From the NCBI GenBank assembly GCA_946631535.1, contig CAMPAF010000198.1:1-5782 (forward strand): a stretch of DNA of 5,782 nt, written 5' to 3'. Below, one piece after another: positions 1-5,782 of the stretch. The stretch's first letter is position 1; every line of letters begins with the position of its first letter. Position numbers and translations under genes: made by a program. The notes under the pieces were generated by a model. It did not search any database. It was not told where the DNA came from and worked only from the letters and a program-made list of their open reading frames with translations. This DNA comes from an uncultured Verrucomicrobiota bacterium. Lineage in GTDB: Bacteria > Verrucomicrobiota > Kiritimatiellia > RFP12 > UBA1067.

Positions 1-1
1 C

Positions 2-622
2 GTGCTGACCTTCAACAAGACGACGGGCATGAGCTCGTTCACGAGCTATCTCGTGTCGATCCTGCACCAGGCGGGCTTCGACGGTATCTTCGCCAACTGG
101 GGACAGCTCGCGGTGAAGCTCACGAACATGCTCGTGACGCTCGTCGCCGCCGCGCTCATCGACAGGAAGGGGCGCACGTGGCTCCTGAAGGTGGGCACGG
201 GCGGCATGACGCTCGGGCTTGCGGCCATCGGCAGCGTGTTTCTCGCGATCGAGCGCTTCGGCGTGCAGGCGAACAACTTCACGGGACTGCTCACGCTCTT
301 CGCGTTCTTCTTCATGCAGGTGTTCTACGCGCTCGGGCCCGGCATCTGCGTGTGGCTCGTCCTCTCCGAGCTCATGCCCTCGCGCATCCGCGCGAACGGC
401 ATGGCGATCGCGCTCTTCCTGAACCAGCTCGCCGCGTGCGGGCTCGCCTCCACGTTCCGTCCGTGGGTCGAGGCGTGGGGCTGGTCGTCGATGTTCTTCT
501 TCTTCGCCGCGAACGGCGTCCTCTACTTCGTCACGGCCTGCTTCATCCCCGAGACGAAAGGCAAGTCGCTGGACGAGCTGGAGAGACTGTTTGACTCAAA
601 GAAGAAGGGACCGGCATGTTAA
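2..622 (+). CDS. MFS sugar porter, C-terminal half (5' end outside window)
   Basis: This is an inner-membrane sugar transporter of the major facilitator superfamily, sugar porter type. Only the last 206 residues are present, because the reading frame is open to the window edge; the GTG at position 2 is an internal codon, not a start. Three family signatures are visible. The cytoplasmic loop motif DRKGR lies at residues 54-58 of the visible part. The segment SELMPSRIRANG (122-133) matches the E-x-x-P-x-x-x-R-x-x-G motif after TM10. The C-terminal PETKGKSLDELERLF (183-197) is the classic PET-KG tail of sugar porters. Hydrophobic stretches around 42-53, 67-83, 93-120, 134-150 and 162-181 fit the last membrane helices. 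The gene leads a same-strand run of glycosidase, SIS protein and sugar kinase, which suggests it imports the released sugar. Substrate and coupling ion cannot be read from this fragment. Its stop codon overlaps a possible ATG of the next gene (ATGTTAA at 616-622). Confidence 0.9.
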   Translation: MLTFNKTTGMSSFTSYLVSILHQAGFDGIFANWGQLAVKLTNMLVTLVAAALIDRKGRTWLLKVGTGGMTLGLAAIGSVFLAIERFGVQANNFTGLLTLFAFFFMQVFYALGPGICVWLVLSELMPSRIRANGMAIALFLNQLAACGLASTFRPWVEAWGWSSMFFFFAANGVLYFVTACFIPETKGKSLDELERLFDSKKKGPAC

Positions 623-633
623 ATCAACGGCAG

Positions 634-639
634 AAAGGA
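634..639 (+). promoter_or_regulatory. Ribosome binding site favouring the 649 start
   Basis: AAAGGA lies 9 bases before ATG 649. The competing upstream ATG at 616 also has a purine-rich site (AAGGGA, 605-610, 5 bases away). The 649 start is preferred mainly because it places a standard signal peptide at the N-terminus. Confidence 0.5.
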
Positions 640-648
640 CAAGCCTCG

Positions 649-1737
649 ATGGCGAACACATCGACGCATTCTTTCAGAAGGTGGGGAATCGTCCTTCTGA
701 CGATCTCTGCCGTTGCCGCGTGGGCAAAAGACATTCCTCTGCCGAACAATCTCAAGTGGGGGGATGTTTGGAACGGGTCGTGCACGCAACTTCGGGCCTT
801 TACGCCCGGTTATCCCACAGGAAACAGGCCTTTTGTCGCGGTTGTGACAAACGAATGGTTCGGCTTCGAGACAGTCGAACTCCAGCTGACGGAGACCAAG
901 CGGATCGCTTCAGTTTCTGCGAGCGCGCACGTTCAGGGAGACCGTTTTGACGAATACACGCAGCGTGCCAAATCCCTTAGAGAACGGCTGGAACGGGACT
1001 TCAACGTCAAGTTCAAGGATACTCTACAGACGCCGAAAGACATCAAGTCCCAGTGGTTGATCGGGAACACGACGAATGGCGTGCGCGTCATGATAATGGT
1101 CAGTTCCGCAATTCGAAAAAAGAGCGGGCCGCTTGTGACCGACTTGCATCTCAATGTGATTTCCCGCGAGGCGGAACGACGCGACGAACCTTTCCGCGCA
1201 ACGCAGAGCCAAGGGCTTAGTTCGGCGTTGAAGCGCCTGTTTGACGTGGATTTCAATTGCGTGCAAACCGACGAAAAACGTCCTTTGCCACACTCATGGG
1301 TCAAGCTGGCGAAGCCTGTGGAGGGATTGAGCGAGCGCCAGTTGCTTTTCACGGGCATGCCAGGACGTCCAAGCCGGCTGTTTGAGGCAAAGTTGCGCCG
1401 GGTGTTTGACGGAGACGTCTCCAATGAGGAACTCAAGACCGCGGCGACGGCCGTGCTGAAACGAATCGAGACAGAAGCCGGCGTGAAGGTTCCGGGCACC
1501 TCCGATTATTTAAGAAAAATGTTTGCGCGGAGGAATCATGGCGTTGCGGTTCCGGGCGACGACCCGGATCTCGGCGGCAGCAACCGGTTCTTCGTGTGCC
1601 AAGGCAGGATCGGCGATATTCAAGTGACGATCGAGTACAGCGAACCGCATTATGCCAAACGTAACGGGGAGTACGTCCTCGTGTCCAAAGGTGCGGTTCT
1701 CGTGCATTTCACGCATTTTGGAAATACAAGGAACTGA
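649..1737 (+). CDS. Exported protein of unknown function
   Basis: I do not recognise this family. Starting at ATG 649 gives 362 residues. The N-terminus looks like a Sec signal peptide: basic segment with R10-R11, hydrophobic core GIVLLTISAVAAW (13-25) and a likely cleavage after A26 (AWA before KD). The mature part is predicted soluble, mixed alpha/beta and rich in charged residues. Two regions have a similar order of elements: an amphipathic helix ending in an N/G-V-K-V/F turn (101-122 and 259-281), then a strand with alternating hydrophobics (144-154 and 323-333), then a final strand (162-172 and 349-358). This hints at an internal duplication. Cysteines at 45, 204 and 317 are few. Starting instead at ATG 616 would add 11 residues and overlap the MFS stop. 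The gene ends one base before the GH89 start, so the two are probably co-translated. Its base composition is lower in GC than the genes on either side, which may mean later acquisition. No enzymatic motif was seen. Confidence 0.8.
   Translation: MANTSTHSFRRWGIVLLTISAVAAWAKDIPLPNNLKWGDVWNGSCTQLRAFTPGYPTGNRPFVAVVTNEWFGFETVELQLTETKRIASVSASAHVQGDRFDEYTQRAKSLRERLERDFNVKFKDTLQTPKDIKSQWLIGNTTNGVRVMIMVSSAIRKKSGPLVTDLHLNVISREAERRDEPFRATQSQGLSSALKRLFDVDFNCVQTDEKRPLPHSWVKLAKPVEGLSERQLLFTGMPGRPSRLFEAKLRRVFDGDVSNEELKTAATAVLKRIETEAGVKVPGTSDYLRKMFARRNHGVAVPGDDPDLGGSNRFFVCQGRIGDIQVTIEYSEPHYAKRNGEYVLVSKGAVLVHFTHFGNTRN
1728..1733 (+). promoter_or_regulatory. Ribosome binding site of the GH89-like gene
   Basis: AAGGAA lies 5 bases before ATG 1739 and inside the last codons of the preceding gene. 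It decides against the longer open frame that begins at 1652, since the 1739 start also puts a signal peptide at the N-terminus. Confidence 0.7.
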
Positions 1738-1738
1738 T

Positions 1739-4039
1739 ATGAAAAGTAAAATGCTCTTAGCCCTTTTCGCGAGTCTTTTCTTCGTCGAAAGGATTCAGGC
1801 CATGCAAATCGTGCTGCCGCCCGCGTGCGGCGAGAAGGCGCACCGGATCGCCGCGCAGGAGCTGGCGCGCTATTGGCAGGATATCTGCGGCGAGAAACTG
1901 GCGATTGTTCCGGCGGTGACGGAACCGAAGGCGATCCGATTCGCCGCGTTGCCGCCGACGAAGGACGGGTATGACGCCTATCGGATGAAGTCGGACGCGA
2001 AGGGACTGGAGCTCGCCGCCGTCAACGGGCGCAGCGCGCTCTATGCCGTCTACGACTTCCTCGAACGGCGCGGCGGCTGCCGTTGGTTCTGGGATGGCGA
2101 CGTGGTGCCGAAGGGGCCTGCGCCGGACATCGCGGGGCTCGACGTGCTTGAGCATTCCTCATTCGAGTTCCGGGGCCTCCGCTACTTCGCGCACCGAGGC
2201 CTCACGCGCTTCCAGGCCGAGCACTGGGGCCTCGAGGACTGGAAGCGCGAGATCGACTGGTGCGTCAAGCGTCGCCTCAACCTTATCATGCCGCGCATCG
2301 GCATGGACGACGCGTTCCAGAAGGCGTATCCGGACGTGGTGGACTACCCCGACCCCGCGAAGCCGCTCCCCGAGGCGATGCCCGGTTACAACAACCGCTC
2401 GCTCTTCTGGTCGCTCCAGTTCCGCGGCCTCCTGCGCAAGTCGGTGCTCGACTACGCCTTCGACCGCGGCCTGATGGTGCCCGAGGACTTCGGCACGATG
2501 AGCCACTGGTACTCCCGCACGCCGTACCAGTTCCTCGACACCGTGAAGCCGGACTTCCTCCCGCAGGAGGGCGGATGCTACGGGCACCCCACGGACCGCG
2601 TGTGGGACGTGCGCAAGGACAAGTGGCTCGACGCCTACTGGAAGCTCACCGAGGCCTCGATCGCCGCCTATGGCAAGCCCGACCTCCTCCACACCATCGG
2701 ACTCGGCGAGCGCCTCTGCTACAAGGACCGCGCGGCGAACCTCCAGCTGAAGATCGACGTGCTGAAACGCCTGATCGCGAAGGCGAAGTCACACTACCCC
2801 GACAGCCGCATCCTCCTCGCCGGATGGGACTTCTACCTCACCTGGCATCCGGAAGAGGTCTCCGCGCTTCTCAAGGAGCTCGACCCCAAGTCCACCATCG
2901 TGTGGGACTACGAGGTGGACGCCGTGAGCAACGACCTGCTCGGCAACCAGATCAAGGGCGCGAACAACTTCACGCGCTGGGACGTGATCGGCAAGTTCCC
3001 CTACACGTTCGGTCTCTTCATCGCCTACGAGAAGGCGCTCGACGTCCGCGCGAACTATCCGCTCATCCTCGAGCGCCAGCGCGCGATCCAGAACGACCCG
3101 TTCTGCAAGGGGTACATCTTCTGGCCGGAGTCCTCGCACACCGACATTCTCCTGCTCCGCTACTTCACGGCCAACGCCTGGCGCGCGGACAAGATGGACG
3201 TCGATGCGCTCCTCGCGGAGTTCTGCCGCGACCGCTACGGCAAGCAGGCGGACGCCTTCGCGGCTTGCTGGAAGGACGTGATCCCGCTTTCGCGCCTGCT
3301 CGGCTGGGGCGGAGGCGGCATCACGGACGCCGTGGACGGTTGTCCGAAGCGCAACGACCCAGCCGCCTGGAAGAAGCCGTTCCCCGCCGAACTCGCCTGC
3401 ACGCCGCGCCTGTTCGACGCGCTCGCCGCGCTAGACTGGGAAGGGGACTTTGTCCGCCGCGACGCCGTGGACCTCGCGCGCACGGCCGCCGACCGCCTCA
3501 TCTCCGCCGCTCGCATCAAGCTCCTCGCCTCCTACCACAGCTGGAAGGGAGGGACGCGCTGCTGCGCGTCCGAACCGGGAGGGACGCGCTGCTGCGCGTC
3601 CGCCACCGACGTCCAAAACGCCGCCGACGCCTACGTCGCCCTCGGACGCGCCTTCGCCGACCTTCTCGCGCTCCACACGGACTACTCGCTCTACGAATCG
3701 TACCTGCGCCTCGACGCCGTCGAGAAGATCCGCAACCCCGACTTCGAGCACGTGCTCTACGACAACGCGTCATGCGGCTACTGCCGTTCGCACCAGTACG
3801 AGGTCGCGCGCTGGTGGGCCGTGCCGGCGATGACGGATCTTGCGAACATGCTCGTGGAACGCGCGGCGGCTGGCGACAAGTCGCCCATTCCGCCGCTCAA
3901 CCAGGACCGCTACCGCGAGCGGAGCCTCCACCGTCCGCTCGCCGAGATGCGGCCCACCCTCCCGCGCACTGCAGAGAGTTGGCGCCGCGTCATGTGCGAC
4001 CTCGCCGCCTCTGCGCAGTTCCTTTGCGACCACAAGTAA
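1739..4039 (+). CDS. Exported GH89-like alpha-N-acetylglucosaminidase family glycosidase
   Basis: This is probably a secreted or periplasmic exo-glycosidase that removes terminal alpha-linked GlcNAc, or a related sugar, from glycans. It has 766 residues (human NAGLU has 743). The signal peptide is residues 1-21 (core LLALFASLFF, cleavage after IQA). Next come an N-terminal alpha/beta domain (about 22-140), a TIM-barrel-like domain (about 143-480) that includes DWKREIDWCVKRRLNLIM (167-184; compare W-E-R-E-I-D-W-M in NAGLU), and an all-helical C-terminal domain (about 485 onward; compare EFCRDRYG, 494-501). The two catalytic glutamates of GH89 appear conserved: E324 in TIGLGER and E464 in FWPES, 140 residues apart, close to the spacing recalled for human E316 and E446. 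Residues 604-623 are an extra segment encoded by a tandem palindromic repeat in a helix-helix loop. The start at 1739 is one base after the previous stop. Family membership was judged by eye from remembered NAGLU sequence; a divergent GH67/GH115-related or DUF4838-type enzyme is a less likely alternative. Confidence 0.8.
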   Translation: MKSKMLLALFASLFFVERIQAMQIVLPPACGEKAHRIAAQELARYWQDICGEKLAIVPAVTEPKAIRFAALPPTKDGYDAYRMKSDAKGLELAAVNGRSALYAVYDFLERRGGCRWFWDGDVVPKGPAPDIAGLDVLEHSSFEFRGLRYFAHRGLTRFQAEHWGLEDWKREIDWCVKRRLNLIMPRIGMDDAFQKAYPDVVDYPDPAKPLPEAMPGYNNRSLFWSLQFRGLLRKSVLDYAFDRGLMVPEDFGTMSHWYSRTPYQFLDTVKPDFLPQEGGCYGHPTDRVWDVRKDKWLDAYWKLTEASIAAYGKPDLLHTIGLGERLCYKDRAANLQLKIDVLKRLIAKAKSHYPDSRILLAGWDFYLTWHPEEVSALLKELDPKSTIVWDYEVDAVSNDLLGNQIKGANNFTRWDVIGKFPYTFGLFIAYEKALDVRANYPLILERQRAIQNDPFCKGYIFWPESSHTDILLLRYFTANAWRADKMDVDALLAEFCRDRYGKQADAFAACWKDVIPLSRLLGWGGGGITDAVDGCPKRNDPAAWKKPFPAELACTPRLFDALAALDWEGDFVRRDAVDLARTAADRLISAARIKLLASYHSWKGGTRCCASEPGGTRCCASATDVQNAADAYVALGRAFADLLALHTDYSLYESYLRLDAVEKIRNPDFEHVLYDNASCGYCRSHQYEVARWWAVPAMTDLANMLVERAAAGDKSPIPPLNQDRYRERSLHRPLAEMRPTLPRTAESWRRVMCDLAASAQFLCDHK
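3547..3602 (+). repeat. Tandem palindromic repeat inserted in frame in the GH89-like gene
   Basis: Two identical 26-base units lie at 3547-3572 and 3577-3602, separated by AACC, giving a 30-base period (ten codons). Each contains the palindrome GGACGCGCTGCTGCGCGTCC (3552-3571 and 3582-3601): an 8-bp perfect stem with a TGCT loop. The units encode GGTRCCASEP and GGTRCCASAT (residues 604-623). The 20-base core has no stop codon in any of the six frames, so it can sit in a coding sequence in either orientation. It looks like a REP-type or Rickettsia-palindromic-element-like sequence that has entered a gene. No other copy was seen in this window. Confidence 0.85.
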
Positions 4040-4056
4040 CTTTTGCCAATGACAGT

Positions 4057-4062
4057 GAAGGG
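4057..4062 (+). promoter_or_regulatory. Ribosome binding site for the TTG start of the SIS gene
   Basis: GAAGGG lies 6 bases before TTG 4069. With the family-like N-terminal helix it encodes, this supports TTG 4069 over the internal ATG at 4135, although ATG 4135 has a stronger AGGAGG at 4121-4126. Confidence 0.6.
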
Positions 4063-4068
4063 TGTATA

Positions 4069-4770
4069 TTGAAAGAGTATCTTGATGCGATAACGGAGCT
4101 TCTGGCTCGGATAGAGCGCGAGGAGGCGGGGGCGATGGCGCGGGCCGCGGACATGGTGGCCGACGTCATCTGCCGCGACGGGCTTGTGCACGTGTTCGGC
4201 TGCGGGCACTCTCACCTCGCGGCGCTCGACGCCTTCTACCGCGCGGGAGGGCTGGCGTGTGTCTCTCCCGTGCTGGACGAGGATCTCATGCTCCACAATG
4301 GCGCGGCAAAGTCGAGCCGCATGGAGAAGATGTCCGGGATCGCCGCCGAGGCGTATCGCCGCCAGGGCGTGAAGACGGGCGACCTTTTCGTCGTCATCTC
4401 CGCTAGCGGCAAGAACGCAGCGCCAGTGGAGATGCTGCGCGCGGCGAAGGCGGCTGGCGTGACGACGGTCGCCATCTCCTCTTCGTCCTACCGCGCGCAC
4501 GGCGCGACGCTGCTGGACGAGGCCGACATCGCCATCGACTGCAAGGTGCCGTACGGCGACGCCGCGATCGGCGTTGGCGATGCGAAGATGGGCGGACTCT
4601 CCACCTACGCCTCGCTCTTCATCCTCAACTCGTTCCTCATCGATGGCGCCAGGAAGGCCGAGGCGCGCGGCGTGAAGCCGCCGATCTACGCGAGCGGCAA
4701 CGTCGATGGCGGTACAGCGAAGAACGTCGCGCTCGAGGAGCGGTTCTTCGGGCGCGTCAGAAACCTGTAG
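4069..4770 (+). CDS. SIS-domain phosphosugar-binding protein (COG4821 type)
   Basis: This is a cytoplasmic sugar-isomerase (SIS) fold protein of 233 residues, close to the roughly 240 usual for the COG4821/PRK02947 group. It is predicted to bind, and perhaps isomerise or otherwise convert, a phosphorylated sugar; the group's reaction is not well defined. Visible features are an N-terminal helix KEYLDAITELLARIEREE (2-19), the first phosphosugar loop VFGCGHSH (42-49), FYRAGGL (56-62) with the following PVLDEDLMLHNGA (67-79), a second loop VISASGKN (109-116), and the C-terminal SGNVDGG (209-215) typical of this group. The start is TTG 4069, 29 bases after the GH89 stop. The frame is open far upstream, but that part is a shadow of the GH89 gene with an arginine/proline-rich translation. 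A strong AGGAGG precedes an internal ATG at 4135 that would drop the first 22 residues. The kinase gene follows 10 bases later, consistent with a shared phosphosugar. It might instead act as a MurQ-like etherase or a sensor, but no direct evidence separates these. Confidence 0.88.
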   Translation: MKEYLDAITELLARIEREEAGAMARAADMVADVICRDGLVHVFGCGHSHLAALDAFYRAGGLACVSPVLDEDLMLHNGAAKSSRMEKMSGIAAEAYRRQGVKTGDLFVVISASGKNAAPVEMLRAAKAAGVTTVAISSSSYRAHGATLLDEADIAIDCKVPYGDAAIGVGDAKMGGLSTYASLFILNSFLIDGARKAEARGVKPPIYASGNVDGGTAKNVALEERFFGRVRNL

Positions 4771-4774
4771 GAGG
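4769..4774 (+). promoter_or_regulatory. Ribosome binding site of the PfkB-type kinase gene
   Basis: A consensus AGGAGG overlaps the SIS stop codon TAG and lies 6 bases before ATG 4781. It fixes this start against the longer open frame beginning at 4706, and shows the two genes are likely translated from one message. Confidence 0.85.
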
Positions 4775-4780
4775 GGGAAC

Positions 4781-5626
4781 ATGGCGCGGATCGCAGTGAT
4801 CGGGCTTGTGGGCAGGTCGATGTTCTTCGACGTGCCGCATTTCCATTCGGGCGGCGAGACGATACACGCCGAACGCTTCCACGAGGAATGGGGCGGGAAG
4901 GGCTTCAACCAGGCGGTTGCTGCGGCGCGTCAGGGCGCGCGCGTGGCGTTCCTCGGCAAGGTCGGCAGCGAGTCCGATTCGCTTGCCGTGAGCGCCTTCT
5001 GCGAGAATGAGGGCATAAGGCCCGTCGTCTATTGTTCCGAGCCCTCGGACTTGCCGACCGCCTGCGCGGCGATCCTGACGGACGGCACGGGCGAGACGCG
5101 CGTCACCGTGGCGCGCGGCGCAGAGCTCGACGGGGCGGACGTCGATTCCGGCTTCAAGGACGAGATCGCCGCGGCGGATTTCCTGCTGCTGAACAACGAG
5201 GTCCCAGAGGAGGTAAACCTGCGCGCGTCGGAGATAGCGGAGGAGAACGGGGTGAAAGTGATATTCAACCCCGCGCCGTCGCGTCCGCTACCCGATGCGC
5301 TGAAGCGCCGAGTGTACCTCTTCACGCCAAACGAGTTCGAGACTGCGGGGCTGGGGGACGTGCGGTGCGAGGTGGTGGAGACGCTTGGCGCGAAGGGGTG
5401 CCGCATCCGTTCGACGGGCGAGGTGGTTCCTGCGGTCCCGTGCGGGGAGGCGGTGGATTCCACCGGCGCGGGCGACACGTTCAATGCCGCCCTCGCCGTG
5501 CGGCTTGCGGAGGGCGAAACCTTACGCGACGCGTGCCGCGCCGCCAACGAGGCGGCGGCGAAGAGTGTGACGGTGCGCTACGTCTTGCCGTCGCTTCCGT
5601 ATAGATCTGCGGCTGGTCGCCGCTGA
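4781..5626 (+). CDS. Ribokinase/PfkB-family sugar kinase
   Basis: This is a cytoplasmic ATP-dependent kinase predicted to phosphorylate the imported sugar. It has 281 residues, slightly short of the roughly 300 of ribokinases. Family landmarks appear in order: the first signature GGKGFNQAVAAARQGA (38-53), LGKVG (58-62), FNPAPSRPLP (162-171; compare NPAPA in ribokinase), FTPNEFE (181-187), TLGAKGC (201-207), and the second signature DSTGAGDTFNAALA (226-239), in which D232 is the expected catalytic base and GAG forms the anion hole. D17, near the end of the first strand, may be the substrate-contacting aspartate. The whole resembles ribokinase more than phosphofructokinase, but the sugar cannot be named; the neighbouring GH89-like enzyme suggests an amino sugar. 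It is co-directional with the SIS gene, 10 bases away with an overlapping ribosome site, and is the last gene of the run before a hairpin. Confidence 0.93.
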   Translation: MARIAVIGLVGRSMFFDVPHFHSGGETIHAERFHEEWGGKGFNQAVAAARQGARVAFLGKVGSESDSLAVSAFCENEGIRPVVYCSEPSDLPTACAAILTDGTGETRVTVARGAELDGADVDSGFKDEIAAADFLLLNNEVPEEVNLRASEIAEENGVKVIFNPAPSRPLPDALKRRVYLFTPNEFETAGLGDVRCEVVETLGAKGCRIRSTGEVVPAVPCGEAVDSTGAGDTFNAALAVRLAEGETLRDACRAANEAAAKSVTVRYVLPSLPYRSAAGRR

Positions 5627-5628
5627 CA

Positions 5629-5652
5629 AAATCGCGCTTCCGGCGATTTCTT
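5629..5652 (+). terminator. Possible weak intrinsic terminator after the kinase gene
   Basis: AAATCGC (5629-5635) and GCGATTT (5643-5649) form a perfect 7-bp stem with a 7-base loop, followed by CTT, so the downstream T run is TTTCTT and partly inside the stem. It begins 3 bases after the kinase stop and before the argB promoter, which is where an operon end is expected. The short stem and poor U tract make it weak. Confidence 0.45.
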
Positions 5653-5672
5653 CCCCGTGGGACCGCAAAATA

Positions 5673-5681
5673 TGGTATAAT
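5673..5681 (+). promoter_or_regulatory. Extended -10 promoter of argB
   Basis: The sequence TGGTATAAT contains a perfect TATAAT (5676-5681) preceded by the TGn extension. No good -35 hexamer lies at the usual distance, which is common for extended -10 promoters. Transcription would start at about 5686-5692, on or just before the argB ATG. Confidence 0.65.
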
Positions 5682-5691
5682 CCCAACTTCC

Positions 5692-5782
5692 ATGGAAAAA
5701 ATTGACTTGGCGATGCAGAAGGCCGCCGTCCTGACGGAAGCATTGCCCTACATTCAGGACTTTTGCGGCTCCACCGTGCTGG
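5692..5782 (+). CDS. argB: Acetylglutamate kinase, N-terminus only (3' end outside window)
   Basis: This is the start of N-acetyl-L-glutamate kinase, the second step of arginine biosynthesis, acting in the cytoplasm. The 30 visible residues begin MEKIDLAMQKAAVLTEALPY and continue IQDFCGSTVL. They match the conserved ArgB N-terminus (K-A-x-V-L-x-E-A-L-P-Y-I-x-x-F-x-G-x-T-x-V), which runs just before the glycine-rich IKYGG nucleotide-binding loop; that loop lies beyond the window. The start is ATG 5692, with an in-frame ATG at 5713 that would cut into the conserved part. There is no Shine-Dalgarno sequence before the ATG, and a strong -10 box ends only 10 bases upstream, so the message may be leaderless. 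The gene appears to be a separate transcription unit from the sugar operon. Confidence 0.87.
   Translation, partial: MEKIDLAMQKAAVLTEALPYIQDFCGSTVL

Noticed and set aside
788..815. Small GC-rich inverted repeat (CGGGC with GCCCG) inside the unknown gene
   Set aside because: The stem is only 5 bp, lies within coding sequence and has no U tract; this is expected by chance in such DNA.
1652..1738. N-terminal extension of the GH89-like protein to an ATG at 1652
   Set aside because: It overlaps the previous gene out of frame and would bury the signal peptide; ATG 1739 has a good ribosome site.
2260..4068. Long open frame running through the GH89 gene into the SIS gene (apparent 836-residue protein)
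   Set aside because: The upstream part is an arginine, proline and histidine-rich translation with no domain signal. It is an out-of-frame shadow of the GH89 gene, kept open by high GC. The true SIS start is 4069, or less likely 4135.
4049..4072. Seven-codon ORF (MTVKGVY) whose TGA overlaps the SIS TTG start, as a possible leader peptide
   Set aside because: It is too short, has no clear ribosome site of its own and no attenuator-like hairpin; the overlap is likely chance.
4706..4780. N-terminal extension of the kinase to an ATG at 4706
   Set aside because: It lies inside the SIS gene, is arginine/serine-rich, and precedes the standard first strand RIAVIG; consensus AGGAGG marks ATG 4781.
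3910..4908. 332-residue open frame on the minus strand
   Set aside because: It lies antisense across the SIS gene and parts of the GH89 and kinase genes, has no recognisable motif, and is explained by GC-rich codon bias on the coding strand.

Overview
The window is high-GC bacterial DNA with every gene on the + strand. It holds five consecutive, tightly packed genes that look like one carbohydrate-use operon, then a short intergenic stretch and the start of an unrelated biosynthetic gene. The exported GH89-type glycosidase, sigma70-type -10 sequences, strong Shine-Dalgarno sites and a GC-rich palindromic repeat inside a coding sequence would fit a glycan-degrading member of the Verrucomicrobiota/Kiritimatiellota/Lentisphaerota group. 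That assignment is an inference from overall style; no phylogenetic marker is present.

Layout: 2-622 is the C-terminal half of a major facilitator sugar porter, cut by the window edge. 649-1737 (alternative start 616) is an exported protein of unknown function whose base composition is visibly less GC-rich than its neighbours and which may be built from two related halves. 1739-4039 is an exported glycosidase related to alpha-N-acetylglucosaminidases (GH89/NAGLU), with both expected catalytic glutamates. 4069-4770 is a SIS-domain phosphosugar-binding protein of the COG4821 type, with a TTG start. 4781-5626 is a ribokinase/PfkB-type sugar kinase. Gaps within the run are 26, 1, 29 and 10 bases. 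A small hairpin (5629-5652) follows the kinase. An extended -10 promoter (5673-5681) then sits directly before the start of argB (acetylglutamate kinase, 5692 onward, cut by the window end).

Inferred working model: the GH89-like enzyme releases a terminal alpha-linked amino sugar (GlcNAc in the known family) from a glycan outside the cytoplasm, the MFS porter imports it, the PfkB kinase phosphorylates it, and the SIS protein acts on or senses the phosphosugar. The role of the unknown exported protein is open.

The most unusual item is a pair of identical 26-base units (period 30 bases, each with a perfect 8-bp-stem palindrome) inserted in frame in the GH89 gene at 3547-3602. They add about 20 residues (two GGTRCCAS units) between C-terminal helices. 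The argB start is also notable, because its promoter leaves almost no 5' leader and there is no Shine-Dalgarno sequence. No stretch longer than 300 bases lacks a gene, and I saw no tRNA, rRNA, CRISPR array, transposase or integrase.
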